The position numbers were made by a program, and so were the translations under genes. A stretch of DNA of 64,000 nucleotides from Pyropia haitanensis (Eukaryota; Rhodophyta; Bangiophyceae; Bangiales; Bangiaceae), in contig SDUX01000007.1 in the NCBI GenBank assembly GCA_008729055.1, positions 3,361,590 to 3,425,589 on the forward strand. Reading direction: 5' to 3'. The notes beneath the pieces are model-generated. The model worked only from the letters and a program-made list of their open reading frames with translations, was not told where the DNA came from and made no database searches. Position 1 is the first letter of the stretch. The number at the start of each line of letters is the position of its first letter. Below, in pieces: positions 53,146-64,000 of this stretch.

Positions 53146-56100
53146 CGAGCACATCGGGGCGGCGCTGGCGCCGTCGGGTGCCGGGGGCGGGGTCCGGGGG
53201 GGCCGCAACCCGGAGTGGGGAGTTGCGGTGGGTGGTATGTGGGGGGCGGTAGTGGCCGTGGTGGGGGTGGGGTGCGTGGTGGCCGTGGCCGACGCGCGGT
53301 GACGGTACGGTGGGGGGGGGCGGGGGGGGGATGAGGGGAGGGGGCGCGGGAGAGGAGGGAAGGATGGAAGATGACGAGGGGGGGAGGAGGCCGCGCGAGC
53401 TGCCGGTGGGCAGCCGGACTGCGCGGGGCGGGCACAGGCTGACGCGCTGGTAGCGGCAAGCGGTGAGGGGGACGACGCGGCCGCAGATGGGGGCGGGGCG
53501 GCACCTCTTGCGTGAGACGGTTCAACACCGCGGTGCTCACGTGGGGTGCCCCCCCCGCCGTTGTCTGCGGCTGCCAGTTCCACCTCTCCGACGAGCCGCA
53601 ATGCGGGTAATTGTCGGATGTTCATTATCTCCGGAGATGAGAGTCTTGGCGAGAGCGAGGATTTTCACCGAGGGGTCGGTCCCCTGCCGGCGGTAAGTTG
53701 CCCCCCCCCGCCCTCCACTCTTCCCAACACCCGCGCAGCAGCGCAACGCCACGGCGTTGGGACGTGACCGGCCGCCACACGGTGGCCCCGGTGACCGTCG
53801 CCTACACGCGGCGCGGCCTCGCCAGCCGCAGGCGCCACGACTGGATCAGGGCCGCCCGCCCTCCCCGATTTCCCGCGGCGCCCCGCCCGCGGAGATGAAA
53901 AAACCGCCCCGCTCCCGCCCGCCCCCCGCGCGCCGCCGCCGCCCCAGAGGCCGACGCGCGCGGCCCAGGCGGTGCGCCGGTTGGCTGCCTCCGTGGCCCA
54001 CCGCGGCCTGTGTGCACCGGCGGGGCGGCCGCGGTACAACACGCCTGTGTCAGCACTTCAGGCCCAAAGTGGTGGCGAAAGGTGGGGAAAAAGGGTGTTG
54101 CCGGCCCTGGCCGTGCTGTTGCCTGCCGCGTGCCAGAGTGCGGTTGTGCGTCGGCTGTCTCGGCGCGTCGCCCCTCTCTGCGCCGCCTCACACCGCACTC
54201 TTCCCACCCCGCGTCGGTGGCATTGGCGTCGTGTATGCCGATGCTTCCCATTGGCTGACGCTCATCGCTGTGGCCACTGGGCCGGCCAACGTCACTGCGC
54301 CCCACTGGAGCGCCCCCCACGTATCGCCGTTTGATGGGGGTGGAGAGACCCCAGAACGGGATCCCGGTGGAGACGCCCATCCCCTTGCGAGCTGGTGTTG
54401 CTGCGTGTCTGGTGCGGGCTGGCGTTGGGGGCAAGGTGCGGAGGCGGCGGGCCGCGACCAAACCCCCTTGCGCCTCGGACGGGCGCGGCGGCGCCAGCGC
54501 CGGCGTCGCTAGGGACTGCCACCGCGCGGCCTCCCGCCAAGCGCCGCCTCGGGCAGGCAACGCGGTGGGCGGTCGGGAGCGGGCGCCGCCCACCCCGCCA
54601 ATGGCCAGCGATCCAGAGCCGCCACCCCGTGTGGCGCGGCCGCCCAGACACGCCGCCGACAGCCGCGGATTCTGCTGGCCGGCTGGTCTGTGCGGCCGCT
54701 CCGTGCGCGCGCAGGGGGCGGCGGGCGGGCCACTGGCGCCCACGTCAGCTGTCCGCGTGGCGACACCGCACGGTCACTCGTCGCTCACTGCAGGGGAGGG
54801 CAAGAGCGAAAACCAGCAAATCCACCCGCGTCGGCCGCAGTGGCCACCGACACCGCGCCCCGAGGCGGGCGGCCGCCCCCCGCCACCGACCACCCTCGGT
54901 TGCCTGTGTGGCGGAGGGGGCCACGACGCTACCCCTCTGCCGCGGCTCTTTTTCGGCCCCGCCCTGCCAGTTCGTAGCCCAGCCGCGGTGGGGGCTTTGG
55001 CGTCGTGGGGCCTGACTGCTCCTCCCTCCCCCCCCTCCAGCACTCCCCTCCGGGCACCTCCCCCTGCTCTGATGCCGTCCCCTCGTGCCGGATGGAGTGG
55101 CCACCCTCCCCACCCCTGCCCTGACGCGGATGATGCAAGCATGTGGCGAGCGCCGCCCGCCCAGTACGTAGACGCCCGTTTCTGTGTTGAGGCTGCGGCG
55201 CGGTGGGCTGCGGGGGGGGGCTCCCCGCGCCGGCCCCGCCATGCGTTTGGGGCGCGCGCGGTTGTGCTTTGGTGCACACCCCCGCGGTGGGGGGCGCCGC
55301 GCCGCCGCGGCGCCGCCAGCCGCCCGCCGGCGCACGCCGCCGACCCGCGGGCGTGGGGGGTCGGCCGCCGCCGCGTCGGGGGGGGGCCACGGCGGCTGCG
55401 GATCAGCCGGCGGGCCCGGCGGGGGGGGGGGGCCCGGCCGGCCGGCCCGTCGGCACGCCGCGGCCGCCCGCGCCGCGACGGCTGACGCGCCGTGCGCACC
55501 GGCGGCGGGCGCCGCACGCCCCCTGCCCCGCGCGGCGGGGACGGCGCGCCGCGGCCGCCGCGGCTGTTCAAGGGCGCGCGGCGGGGGGGGGGGAGGGGGG
55601 ACGGGTGCGCGCACCGCCCCCCACCGCGCCGGCGGGGTGGAGACGGCGTGGTTGGGGTGTGTGACTCCCCCCCCCTCACCCCCCGCCTCTGGTCGCGCGT
55701 GTGTGGTGGCCGCGTCGGCCGCGGCAGCCGGTGCACCCGGGCGGTGGCGCCCCCCCTCCCCCCCCTCCCCCTCCGGTTGTCTTCCGCGCCGCCCACCCAC
55801 TCGGCGCGCCACCCCCGCCCACCTCGCGCAGGCACCTCGGTCTGTGCGTGAACCGGGACGGGGCCGCCGCCTCCACCACCCGCGCCGGCGGGTGCCCCCC
55901 TCCCGCCGGTGCCGGCCGCGCGCGCAGCTGCAGTGGACCTCCTGACGTCACGCCATGAGGCGGTGACAGCCAACTGGGCGGCGGCGGCGGAGCGGGGGGG
56001 GCGGGGAGAGGGGGGGGGGGCCCCGCGCCGCCCGCAAACCCCCACCGCGCGACGGGTCGGCCGCACGGGCGGTTGCGTCGGCGGCGGCGCCGACACGCCC

Positions 56101-57155
56101 ACCCCCTCCTCCCCTCTTCAGCGGGCCCGTTGCGCACCCCCCCTCCTCCTCCCGCCGCGCGGCGCGTCCACCACCACCGCGTGCCGCCCGGTGGCCGCGG
56201 CCGGCCGGGGCCACCGCGGCAGCCACAGCCGCCGTGTCCCCGCGGCCGCCGCCGCGGCCGCCGCCACCGCCGACCGACGGCCGCGGGGTGCGCACTTCCA
56301 ACAGGGGCGGACGGGGGGGGGTGGGGTGGGCAGCGCCGCCGCCGGCCGACTGCCCGCCCGGTCAGGCCCGCCCCCCGCCGCGCTCCCCGCCACGCACCGC
56401 ACCGGCGACGCCCCTCTACGCGCCCGCCGCGTGGGCACGCAACGGGACTGGGACGCCGTGGCGGGTCCGCCGGTGGGACGGTAGCCGCGAGGGGGGGGGC
56501 GGGGGAAGGGCGGCCGCGGCGGCCCACTGGCAGGCGGGTGGGGTGGGCGAGGGGCGGGCCGCGCGCGGCCGGCGGCGGCGGCGTCGGCGGGGAGGGGAGC
56601 AACCGCGCGCGTCCCCCGCGGGCCGCCCGCCAAACGCGCCCGTCCACGAGCGTGCGCCTCCTCCTCGCTGCCGCCCCCCCCCCCCCCACCGCCACCACCA
56701 CCACCACCGCCGCCACCGCCGGCGCCCATGATGGCGCTCCCCCCCGGCGGTGGTGGCGGCGACCGCCGCCCACCCGGCGGTCCCCCCCCGCCACGGTGGC
56801 CGCCGCCGGCGCCGCCGGCGCTGTCCCCCCCCCGCCCGCGCCGCCGCCGCTGCCGCCGCTCGCGCCGCGCGCGCCGCCGCCCTTCCTGCCCCGCCCGCCG
56901 CCGCCGGCCAGACGGCCCGACGCGGCCCCAGACGCCGCCGCCGCCGCTGGCGCGCCGCGGCGGCACGTCCCGCTGCCGCTCCCCCACCCGCGGCTGCCGG
57001 CGTCGCCACGCGCGCGTCAGCCACCCCCACCACTACCCCCACCACCACCGCCACCGCCACCACCACCACCCGTGGCGGCGGCGATACACCCCCCACCCCC
57101 GCTCCCGCCACCTTCCCCCGCGTGCCCGCCCTCCCCGGCGTGGCACCAGCGCACC
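53146..57155. other. Gene-poor region before the zinc-finger gene
   Basis: 4 kb. Frames on both strands are long but low-complexity. 53560-53650 and 54000-54350 are more balanced in composition without a recognised gene. From 55200 onward G/C tracts dominate. I could not support a coding region. Confidence 0.35.
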
Positions 57156-57918
57156 ATGGCGGGACACTTGGCCGCCGCCGCCGTCGGCGCGGGCGCCGAC
57201 GCCGGCGCGCCGCCGCCGCCGCCGCTGCCGCCGCCGCCGCTGCCGCCGCTGCCCAGCCTGTACGGCTGGCCGGCCGACGCGCCGCCGCGCGCGCCCGCCG
57301 CGCCGCCCGTGTCCCCACTGACGGGCTTGACGGCCGCGGCGGTGGCCGCGGCGGCGGCGCCGCCGCCGGGGGGGCGGCCCACCCCCGCCGGCGGCGGCCG
57401 CCTCCCCGACCGCCCACCCCCGACGCCGCCGCCGCTCCTGCCGCCCCTGCGCTACACGCCGGTCCACCCTCTGTCGGCGGCGGCGGCGGTGGGCGGCCCC
57501 GCGCCGCGGTCCGCCCCCGCCCGCACCCCCGACGCGGGGCGGTCGGCGACGCCGCCGCGGCGGACGTGGTCGGCCGGGTCGGCGCGGCCGGCGTGGGCGG
57601 CGACGCCCCCCGCTACGCCGCCCGCGTGGGCCACCGGCGCCGGCTGGGCCGGCGCCACCGCCGCCGCCGCCGCCACCGCGGCGGCGGCCACGCCGCCGCC
57701 GCGTGGCCGGCCGGCGGCCGCCGGGCGCGCCGCATCCCCCGGCGGTGGCCCGCCCGCCGCCCCGTCGCCGCGCGTCGTTGTAACGGCACGGGCGGCGGCG
57801 GCCGCGGCGGCGGCGGCCGCCGCCGCGGCGGCAACCGCCGCCGCTCCCCGCACCGCGTCGGCGCCGGCGCTCGGCAGTCGTGACGCGCGGATGGCCATCG
57901 CGTCGCTCATCCACCACG

Positions 57919-57978
<60 letters not shown>

Positions 57979-58267
57979 ACGGCAGCGTGGACGGCTGGCC
58001 CCGCGACGGCGGCGCGCAGCCGCCACCGCAGTACCGCGGCGGCCCGGCGCGCACGCCGCGGCCGGGCGGCGGCGGCGCGGGCGGCGTGCACGGCGGCGGC
58101 TGGGCCACGCCGTCGCCGTCGCCGCCGCCCGCCGCGGGGCTGCCATTCCCAGCCGCTGGGGGGGGGACCGCCCGCCCGTGGGCGCTGCCGCCGCCCCCCC
58201 TCGGTGGCGGCGGCCGCTCCCGTAGCTTTACGCCCTCGGCTGCCAGTCGGGGCGCCCCTCCCCACGT

Positions 58268-58310
<43 letters not shown>

Positions 58311-59016
58311 GGCCCCCCCCCTTGCCCCTGGGCGCCGCCGCGGCGGCCACCGCCACGGCGGCAGCGGCGGGCGCGGCGGCGTCGGCGTCCCCCTCCCCCC
58401 CACCACCACCCCCCGCGGCGAAGGGCGCTACGTGTGCAGCGTGTGCGGGAAGCGGCTGTCATCCAAAACCAACCTGCGGCGGCACAACAACAAGCTCCAC
58501 GGCAACGGCGCCAAGCTCGTCCGCTGCCCCGTCGGCGGCTGCGGCGCGTCCTTCCTCTACGACTGCCAGCTCAAGACGCACCGCGATACGGTGCACCTGC
58601 GGCTCCGGCCCTACGCGTGCAGCCGCTGTGCGAAAGCGTACGGCACGCTCGGGCACCTCAAGGAGCACGTTGCGCTCGTCCACGACAAGCAGCGGCCGTT
58701 TACGTGCGACGCGTGCGGCCAGCGGTGCCGGACGCGGGGGCACCTCAACCTGCACCACCGGCTGAGGCACCTCGCGCTGCGGCCGTTTGGGTGCACCTGG
58801 CCGGGGTGCGGGCGCAAGTTTGGGTACCGCAGCCACCTGGGGCGCCACGAGCGGGACGTGCACGGGATGGGGGGGGGCGCCGGCGGGGGCGCCACGACCT
58901 CCGCCGCTGGGGGGGCGGCAGCGGCTGCCGCCGCCGCCGCCGCCGCCACCGCCGCCGTCCCCAGCAGTGGGGCTGAGGGGGGGGGGCACTGGCAGGTGCC
59001 GGCCCGGCCGGTGGGG

Positions 59017-59048
<32 letters not shown>

Positions 59049-59270
59049 GGGGTCGTGGCCGTCAAGGGGGAGGCCGCCGAGAGGCGGGACGACCACGAGC
59101 CGACGCCCACCGACGACGACGCGACGCTGACGGACGACGAGGACGAGGAGGGGGAGGGGAGGGCGGGGGAGGAGGGGGGGGAGTGGGAGCGGGACGGCGC
59201 GGCCGAGCCGCCGGCGGGGCCGGCGGGCGGCGGCGCGCCCACCATCCTCGGGCGCCGCCGGCGGGGCTAA
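57156..59270 (+). CDS. Five-finger C2H2 zinc-finger protein with Ala/Pro/Gly-rich N terminus
   Basis: Probable DNA-binding regulator. The start at 57156 (MAGHLAAAAV) sits in CACCATGG. The N-terminal 390 residues are Pro/Ala/Gly-rich with islands such as SLYGWPADAPP, RYTPVHPLSAAA and MAIASLIHHD. Five consecutive fingers follow at 58433-58865: YVCSVCGKRL...HNNKLH, VRCPVGGCGASF...HRDTVH, YACSRCAKAYG...HVALVH, FTCDACGQRC...HHRLRH, FGCTWPGCGRKF...HERDVH. The mix of CxxC and CxxxxC fingers resembles TFIIIA-type arrays. An acidic tail (TDDDATLTDDEDEE) ends with a basic GRRRRG. The frame changes at C9 (58313-58321), C7 (58395-58401) and G10 (58977-58986). Adding one base at each gives one continuous reading. 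Confidence 0.75.
57919..57976. repeat. (GGC)n coding repeat, poly-Gly
   Basis: About 19 tandem GGC codons inside the zinc-finger gene. Confidence 0.85.
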
Positions 59271-59518
59271 CGCGTAAACTATGGCGCCGTGCCGCGGCGG
59301 CACGCGCAAGACACAGCCGTTGTACACGCCTGGGCCAGCGAGAGGGGACCCGCAGACCGAGCAAAGAAGCGGAGCCGCGCCGCGCGTGCCTCGCCGGTGG
59401 TGCCGTGTTAGTGCCCCCCCCCCCCCTCTGCCCTCCCCCCCCCCCTCCCCCATAAACCTCCGCCCCGCCCCCCCGCACAGCAATCCGTGCCCCTCACGGC
59501 CCCCCCCCAGCGCACCCC
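59271..59518. other. Convergent 3' region, zinc-finger gene / ABM-domain gene
   Basis: Short convergent spacer with C-runs; likely 3' UTRs only. Confidence 0.4.
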
Positions 59519-60246
59519 TTACGCCCTCGCCACCAGCTCGTAGCACTGCCGCATAATGGACACGGCGGCCAGGTGCGGCGCGGCGGCGGTGCGGAACGCG
59601 GCGCGGCGGCCGTCCTCGTGCGCGCGCAGCGCGGCGGCGGTGCCAAACAGCTCGACGGTCTTGAAGAAGGAGGGCGACGTGACCGACTGGAGGACAAAAA
59701 AGGCGACGGCCGGCGGCGCCGCGGCGGGGGTGGCCACCGGCGGGGGGGCACCGCCGCCGCCGCCACCGCCACCGCCGCCGCTGCTACCGCCACCGCCGCC
59801 GCCGGCGCCCGTCGACTCCTCCGCCGCCGGTACAGGCACGGGCACGTACTCGTCGACGCGGCACAGCGGGTCGTCGTCACCACCCCCGCCGGCGGCGTCG
59901 TCCCCGCCACCGTCGCTCCCCCCCCCGGCGTGCAGCCCACGCTCTCCCGCGCGTACGCCAGCAGCACCTCCCGCAGCGCCGCGACCGCCCCCCGCTTGGC
60001 CCAGTTGGCATTCACATAGTCACACGCGACGATGCCGGGGCCGCCCTCCCCCCTCCCCCCCCCCCCCCCCATCCGCCCCAACGGGTGGCCCAAACGCCGC
60101 CACCGCCGCCGCCCCCGCCAGCCCCACATCCCCATACGCGCCCACACACGCGTACTCGACGGTGTAGGGCGGGTGCGCGCCGGCCACGTCGCGGCCCATC
60201 CGGGCGACGGCGCCGACCCAGGCGCGCGTCGCCGCCACGCCCGCCG

Positions 60247-60286
<40 letters not shown>

Positions 60287-61111
60287 GGCGTCGGCGGCGC
60301 CATCCCCGTCGGTGGCGCCCGCCGCCGTCGCCGGCGCGGCCGCCACCTGCCGCACCACGTAGCGGGGCGGGGCGGGCACGAGGCCGGCGTTGGCGCCCCA
60401 GGAGGGGTTGGCCACCAGCCGCAGCACCCAAAACGGGTCGCCCGTCGCGGCGCGGCCCGCCGCGGCCGCCGCCGTCGCCACCGCCGCCGCGGCGGCCGTG
60501 TCGGCCGCCGCCGCCGCGTCCGCGGCGGCCTCATCCCCACCGTCGGCGGGGTTAAGGGTGGCGGCGGCAGCGGCGGCGGTGCCGACGGCGGTACCGTCGG
60601 CGGCGGTGCCGGCCGCGGCCGGCGGCGCCGAAGCCGCCGCCGCCGCCGCCGCCGCGGCCGCCGCCGCCGCGGCGGCCGCCGCCGCCGCGGCACGCCGCCG
60701 CGCGGCAACGTGGCGGCCGACGGCGGCCTCAAACGGGCGCGCCATCTCCACGCGCACAAACACCTGGTGGTGCGCCTCGACGCACAGCCGCGCGCGCGCC
60801 GTCGCCGCGACGGCGGCCGCCTCGCGGATGTCCACCGCGCCGGGCGCCGCCGCCGCCGCCGCCCGCTGGGACCACTGGGTGGGGATGAGCGTGTCCGCGT
60901 CGGCGCCGGCGTCGGGGGGGGGGGGGGTCCCCGCCGCGCCGGCTGTGCCGGCGGGCGTCACAGCCGCCGCCGCCGCCGCCGCCGCGGCAGCGGCGGCGGC
61001 GGCGGCGGCGGCGGTGCCCTCGGGGGTACCCGTCGCGGAGGCGGCAATGGCGGCGGCAGCCGCGGCGGTGGCAGCAGCGGCATCGACGGGCAGAGTGGAC
61101 GCATCGACGGG

Positions 61112-61161
<50 letters not shown>

Positions 61162-61618
61162 CGGCCGCGCCCCCGTCCGCGTCATGGTCAGCACCCGCGG
61201 CCGCGTCGCCGGCGGCGGCGGCGGCGGCGGTCACGCCCGGCGCGCCCCCCCGCCGCCCACGCCGCCGGCCGTGGCCGCCGCCCACAGCGGCGGCGGCGGC
61301 GGCGGCAGCGGCCACCGCACCGACGGCGGCGCCCCCCCCCAGCGGCCGTCGCGGGCAGACGGGCGTGAGCAGCCACGCGCGACGCGGGCGGCGGCGACCG
61401 CCCGGGGCGGCCAGGCTGGCACGAGCGGCGGCGGCGGCGGCGGCGGGGGCGACGGCCGGCGTGGGGGGTGGCAACGCAAACGCGGTGGCCGCGCCGACGA
61501 TGGCGGTGGCGGCGGTGGCGGCGGTGGCGGCGGCGGCGGCGGCGGCGGTAGGTCCAATGGCGGCGGGAGCGGGGGGGGAGCGGCCGCCGCGGGGGGGGGG
61601 GGGGCGGCGCGCGTCCAT
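59519..61618 (-). CDS. ABM-domain (dimeric alpha/beta barrel) protein with large Ala insertions
   Basis: About 700 aa, start 61618 (MDARRPPPPRGG). The N terminus is basic and Ala/Pro-rich, then poly-Ala/Gly for 200 residues. Structured islands follow: DIREAAAVAATARARLCVEA, HQVFVRVEMARPFEAAVGRH, DPFWVLRLVANPSW, YTVEYACVGAYGD. The C-terminal 130 residues look like an antibiotic-biosynthesis-monooxygenase domain: VNANWAKRGAVAALREVLLAYARES, FFVLQSVTSPSFFKTVELFG, AAALRAHEDGRRAAF, equivalent to the F/YE-x-Y...ALxAHxxS pattern. Small ABM proteins are monooxygenases, haem-degrading enzymes or of unknown role; no catalytic residue can be assigned. Frame changes occur at C-runs 60048-60070 (two runs) and C9 at 59918-59926. 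The upstream half may be a second diverged copy of the fold. Confidence 0.5.
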
Positions 61619-62745
61619 GACGGCGTGGCGTCGGCGCCGCAGGGGGGGGCCCGTTGGGCGTTGGCAGAGGCAACGGCGACGATAGACCGCCGCGGAGATA
61701 AGCAGGGGGGGGAGGGTGGCCCCGGTGCGCGACGGTGGCCGCCGTGGGCGGCCGCCCGCGCGGCGACGGAGCGGGGACGCGGCGAGCAGGGCAGCCGGCG
61801 GCCGTGGCGGGCGCCGCCGAGCGGGCGCGGGGCGCGGTGACTGGCAGCCCCGGGCGGGCGGCGGCGCGCCCCGCCGAGGGCCAAACCCCGCGCCCCGTGA
61901 GATCACGCGGCGGGGCCCCCCTGCCGCCCGCCGGCGGACACCCGTGGAATACAGACGATGCGGAAAATATGGGGCCGAATGGGGGTGGGCCCCCGTCAAA
62001 TGGGGGATGGTCAGGGTCGGGGAGGCGGGACCGCGACCGACCGCCGGGGCAAACACGCCGACCACGGCGGCGGCCGCGGGCCGCCACCGCCACGCCGCCG
62101 CCCGCCGCCCACGCCACGCCGCCGCTGCGGCTGGCGGCAGCGGTAGACGCCCCGCCGCGGCCTCACTAGCTACGCCCCCCCCCGCGACAGCGCATGGGGC
62201 GACGACCAGAGGCCCGCCCAAGACCGACCGCCAGCGTCGCACGGCGGGCGGCGTGGCCGCCCGGCACGGCCGCCGCGCGGCTCGCGGCAAGCGGCCGTCA
62301 CCGCGCCGTCCGCCAGTCCCCCGCCGGCCGGCGGCGGCGGCGAGTGGGACGGCCGCCGCGCGTGTCGCACCGTCGCGGCACGCCGTGGGCGCCGGCGTGC
62401 CGTGCTCGCACCGGCCGCGCGCGCGCGGCGCGCGCGTCGGCCGCCGCCGCGGCGGCCGCGCAGGTCCTGCGGGGGGCGGGGGGGGGGGGGGGGGGGAAGG
62501 GCGCGCCGCCACGGTGCGCGCCCCCGTCGCCCCGCGGCGAACAGACCCGCCCGTGGGGGAAGCGCGCAGAGGCGGGACCGTCGGTGGGCTGCGGCTGGAC
62601 GCGACGGCTGTGGGACGGGGCTCACCCCGCGGCGGCAAGGCCAGCACAAGCCCAACCCTCTGTGCCCGACGGCGGCGGCCGCAGCGGCGGCCGGCGCGTC
62701 GCCGCAGTGGCCGCCCCCACACCCCCTCCCCCCTCCGAGCCCCAC
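61619..62745. other. Intergenic region
   Basis: GC-rich. An AT-richer patch at 61945-62035 is the best candidate promoter of the ABM-domain gene. Long Arg/Pro chance frames only. Confidence 0.35.
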
Positions 62746-63369
62746 TTACGCCTCCCCCACCGACGCAGCCACGGTGACAGAGCTCGCCCCCCGCCCCCCC
62801 CCCCCCGACCCAGACACGGCCACGGGGCTCACCCCCCCTGGCGCCCCCCCCCCCCCCCCCCCCCCCGCCGCCGGCGGCACGTTCCCCCCCCCTCCCTGCG
62901 TCACCCACACCGCCGCGGCGGCGGCGAGCAGCTCCGCCACCACCGCCGACGCGTCGACGCGCGACGCGACCACCGCGGGCGGCACGGCCAGCCGGCACCG
63001 CGCCTGCCGGATGCGCTCGTGGAGGCCGCCGAGCGCGTCGGAGCGCCACTCGGGGAGGAGGCCCATCAGCAACGGCGGGGGGCGGCGGCGGCGGCGGCGG
63101 CGGCGGCGGGTGGGCGCCCCAGGCCGGCGCCCCAGTCGTCGGCCGCGTCGACGGCGGCGGCCACGCCGGCGGCGGTGCCATCCCCACCGCCGACGCCGCC
63201 GCCGCCGCCGCTGTCGGGGGCCGCGGGGAGGGGTGCGGCGCCCGAGTGGGGGGGGGGAAGCGACGAGCCCACCGTCGACAGCGGCGGGGGGGGCCAGCCA
63301 CCGAGCGTGGCGGTGCTGGCGGTGCTGGTGCTGCGGTCCGCCCCGTCGCACGGGGCGGACGGCGGCGGC

Positions 63370-63401
<32 letters not shown>

Positions 63402-63775
63402 TCCATCGCCGCCGCTGCCGCGGGGCGAGCCCACCGTGAACGGGTCCCCCCCAGCACCCGCGCTGCCGCCGCCGCAACGCCGGCCGGCCGTCGCCGGGTA
63501 AAACGCCGGCGGCAGGGCGGCGAGCGGTCCCGACCCGCCCGCCCCGTCGGTCGAGACGGACCGCCGCACGTCCGCGTCGCCCAGCGGTACCGCCCCGCCG
63601 GCGGCGGCGGCGGCGGCGGCGACCCCCCCCGACGAAACCGCGTCGCCGTCGACGCCGCTCACCGGGGAGCACGCGCCGAGCAGGCCCGCCGCCGACGCGC
63701 ACGCCGTTGCCGTGGCCGCTGCTGCTGCCGGCGGCGGCGGCGGCAGCGGCAGCGGCGGCGGTGCCACCGCAGGCA

Positions 63776-63816
<41 letters not shown>

Positions 63817-64000
63817 ACCGCCGTCGGCGTTGGCAGCGGCGGGCGCCCCCCCCCCGGCGCGCCGACGCGCACCTCGAGCGTGACGCGGAGGGTGGCGTTG
63901 AGGAGCGACTCTTGCAGCAGCGCCGTCCGCGTGACGGGCGCGCCGCGGCGGGCGGCGGCGTCGGCAACGTCGAGCTCCACCACGCCCAGCCGCTCGTGCG
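62746..64000 (-). CDS. NT-C2 (EEIG1/EHBP1-type) domain protein, 5' partial
   Basis: The gene enters from beyond the window end. The first visible residues, HERLGVVELDVADAAA, then TALLQESLLNATLRVTLEV, match the second half of an N-terminal C2 domain (PF10358 type: GxVEINLAxY ... LLxxSKxNATLKxxIE). Such domains bind membranes or cytoskeletal partners in EEIG1, EHBP1 and plant PMI-like proteins. A 230-residue Pro/Gly/Ser-rich spacer follows. The next frame then resumes with LLMGLLPEWRSDALGGLHERIRQA and VVASRVDASAVVAELLAAAAAVW, a helical C-terminal region. The switch coincides with a G/C run at 63076-63082. The stop is at 62746. The spacer includes perfect (GGC)n runs coding poly-Gly and poly-Pro. 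Confidence 0.55.

Noticed and set aside
60032..61840. 602-codon plus-strand Arg/Gly frame
   Set aside because: Antisense shadow of the Ala-rich ABM-domain gene; GGC/GCC repeats read as Arg or Gly on the opposite strand.

Overview
The window looks like nuclear DNA of a very GC-rich microbial eukaryote. Genes are compact, many have a single exon, and the introns that can be placed use GTRCGT-type donors and YAG acceptors (for example 1083-1337, 1345-1552, 26690-26960, 50078-50527). Coding regions are full of Ala and Gly homopolymers encoded by GCC/GGC repeats. A kelch protein fused to a Hint (hedgehog/intein) domain, a DUF3429 membrane protein and the extreme GC content would fit a bangiophyte red alga (Porphyra/Pyropia type). 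That assignment is inference; no rRNA or organellar marker is present.

Layout. 0-5 kb: a PH-domain/protein-kinase gene (5' end cut by the window) converges on a membrane-anchored kelch-Hint gene. 5-7 kb: two decayed gene fragments (AAA-ATPase-like and acyl-CoA ligase). 7-16 kb: adenylosuccinate synthetase, a PHO80-like cyclin, a protein O-mannosyltransferase without MIR domains, and a DUF202 membrane protein. 16.3-17.5 kb: a 1.2-kb element with terminal inverted repeats and a 6-bp target duplication. 17.9-23.5 kb: FAM98 homologue, DUF3429 protein, VPS4 ATPase. 25-32 kb: SNF1-like kinase A, DUF2322-like protein, ALG14, DAD1. 33-36 kb: an Ala-rich probable membrane protein. 36-40 kb: gene-poor, simple sequence. 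40-50.5 kb: ZNF706-like zinc finger, an AdoMet decarboxylase/ornithine decarboxylase fusion, Pol I subunit RPA12, POP5, SNF1-like kinase B. 57-64 kb: a five-finger C2H2 protein, an ABM-domain protein, and an NT-C2 protein running off the end.

Main discoveries. (1) The 1037-residue AdoMetDC-ODC fusion has a fully conserved AdoMet decarboxylase half, but its ODC half has lost the PLP lysine and other cofactor-binding residues. It looks like a polyamine enzyme carrying a built-in pseudoenzyme. (2) Kinases A and B are paralogues with identical exon architecture (13-nt coding exon, 27-nt microexon, one long exon) and a shared 84-residue C-terminal domain that I do not recognise. (3) The PH-kinase gene splices its catalytic DFG motif from a 7-nt microexon.

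Caution. Many genes change reading frame exactly at G/C homopolymers, and nearly every case is repaired by assuming one missing base. This is most simply read as systematic assembly undercalling, so the frame breaks in VPS4, ALG14, DAD1, POP5, DUF3429, the zinc-finger gene and others should not be taken as pseudogenisation. Shared themes are ER glycosylation (PMT, ALG14, DAD1), RNA metabolism (FAM98, RPA12, POP5) and purine/polyamine metabolism (ADSS, AdoMetDC).
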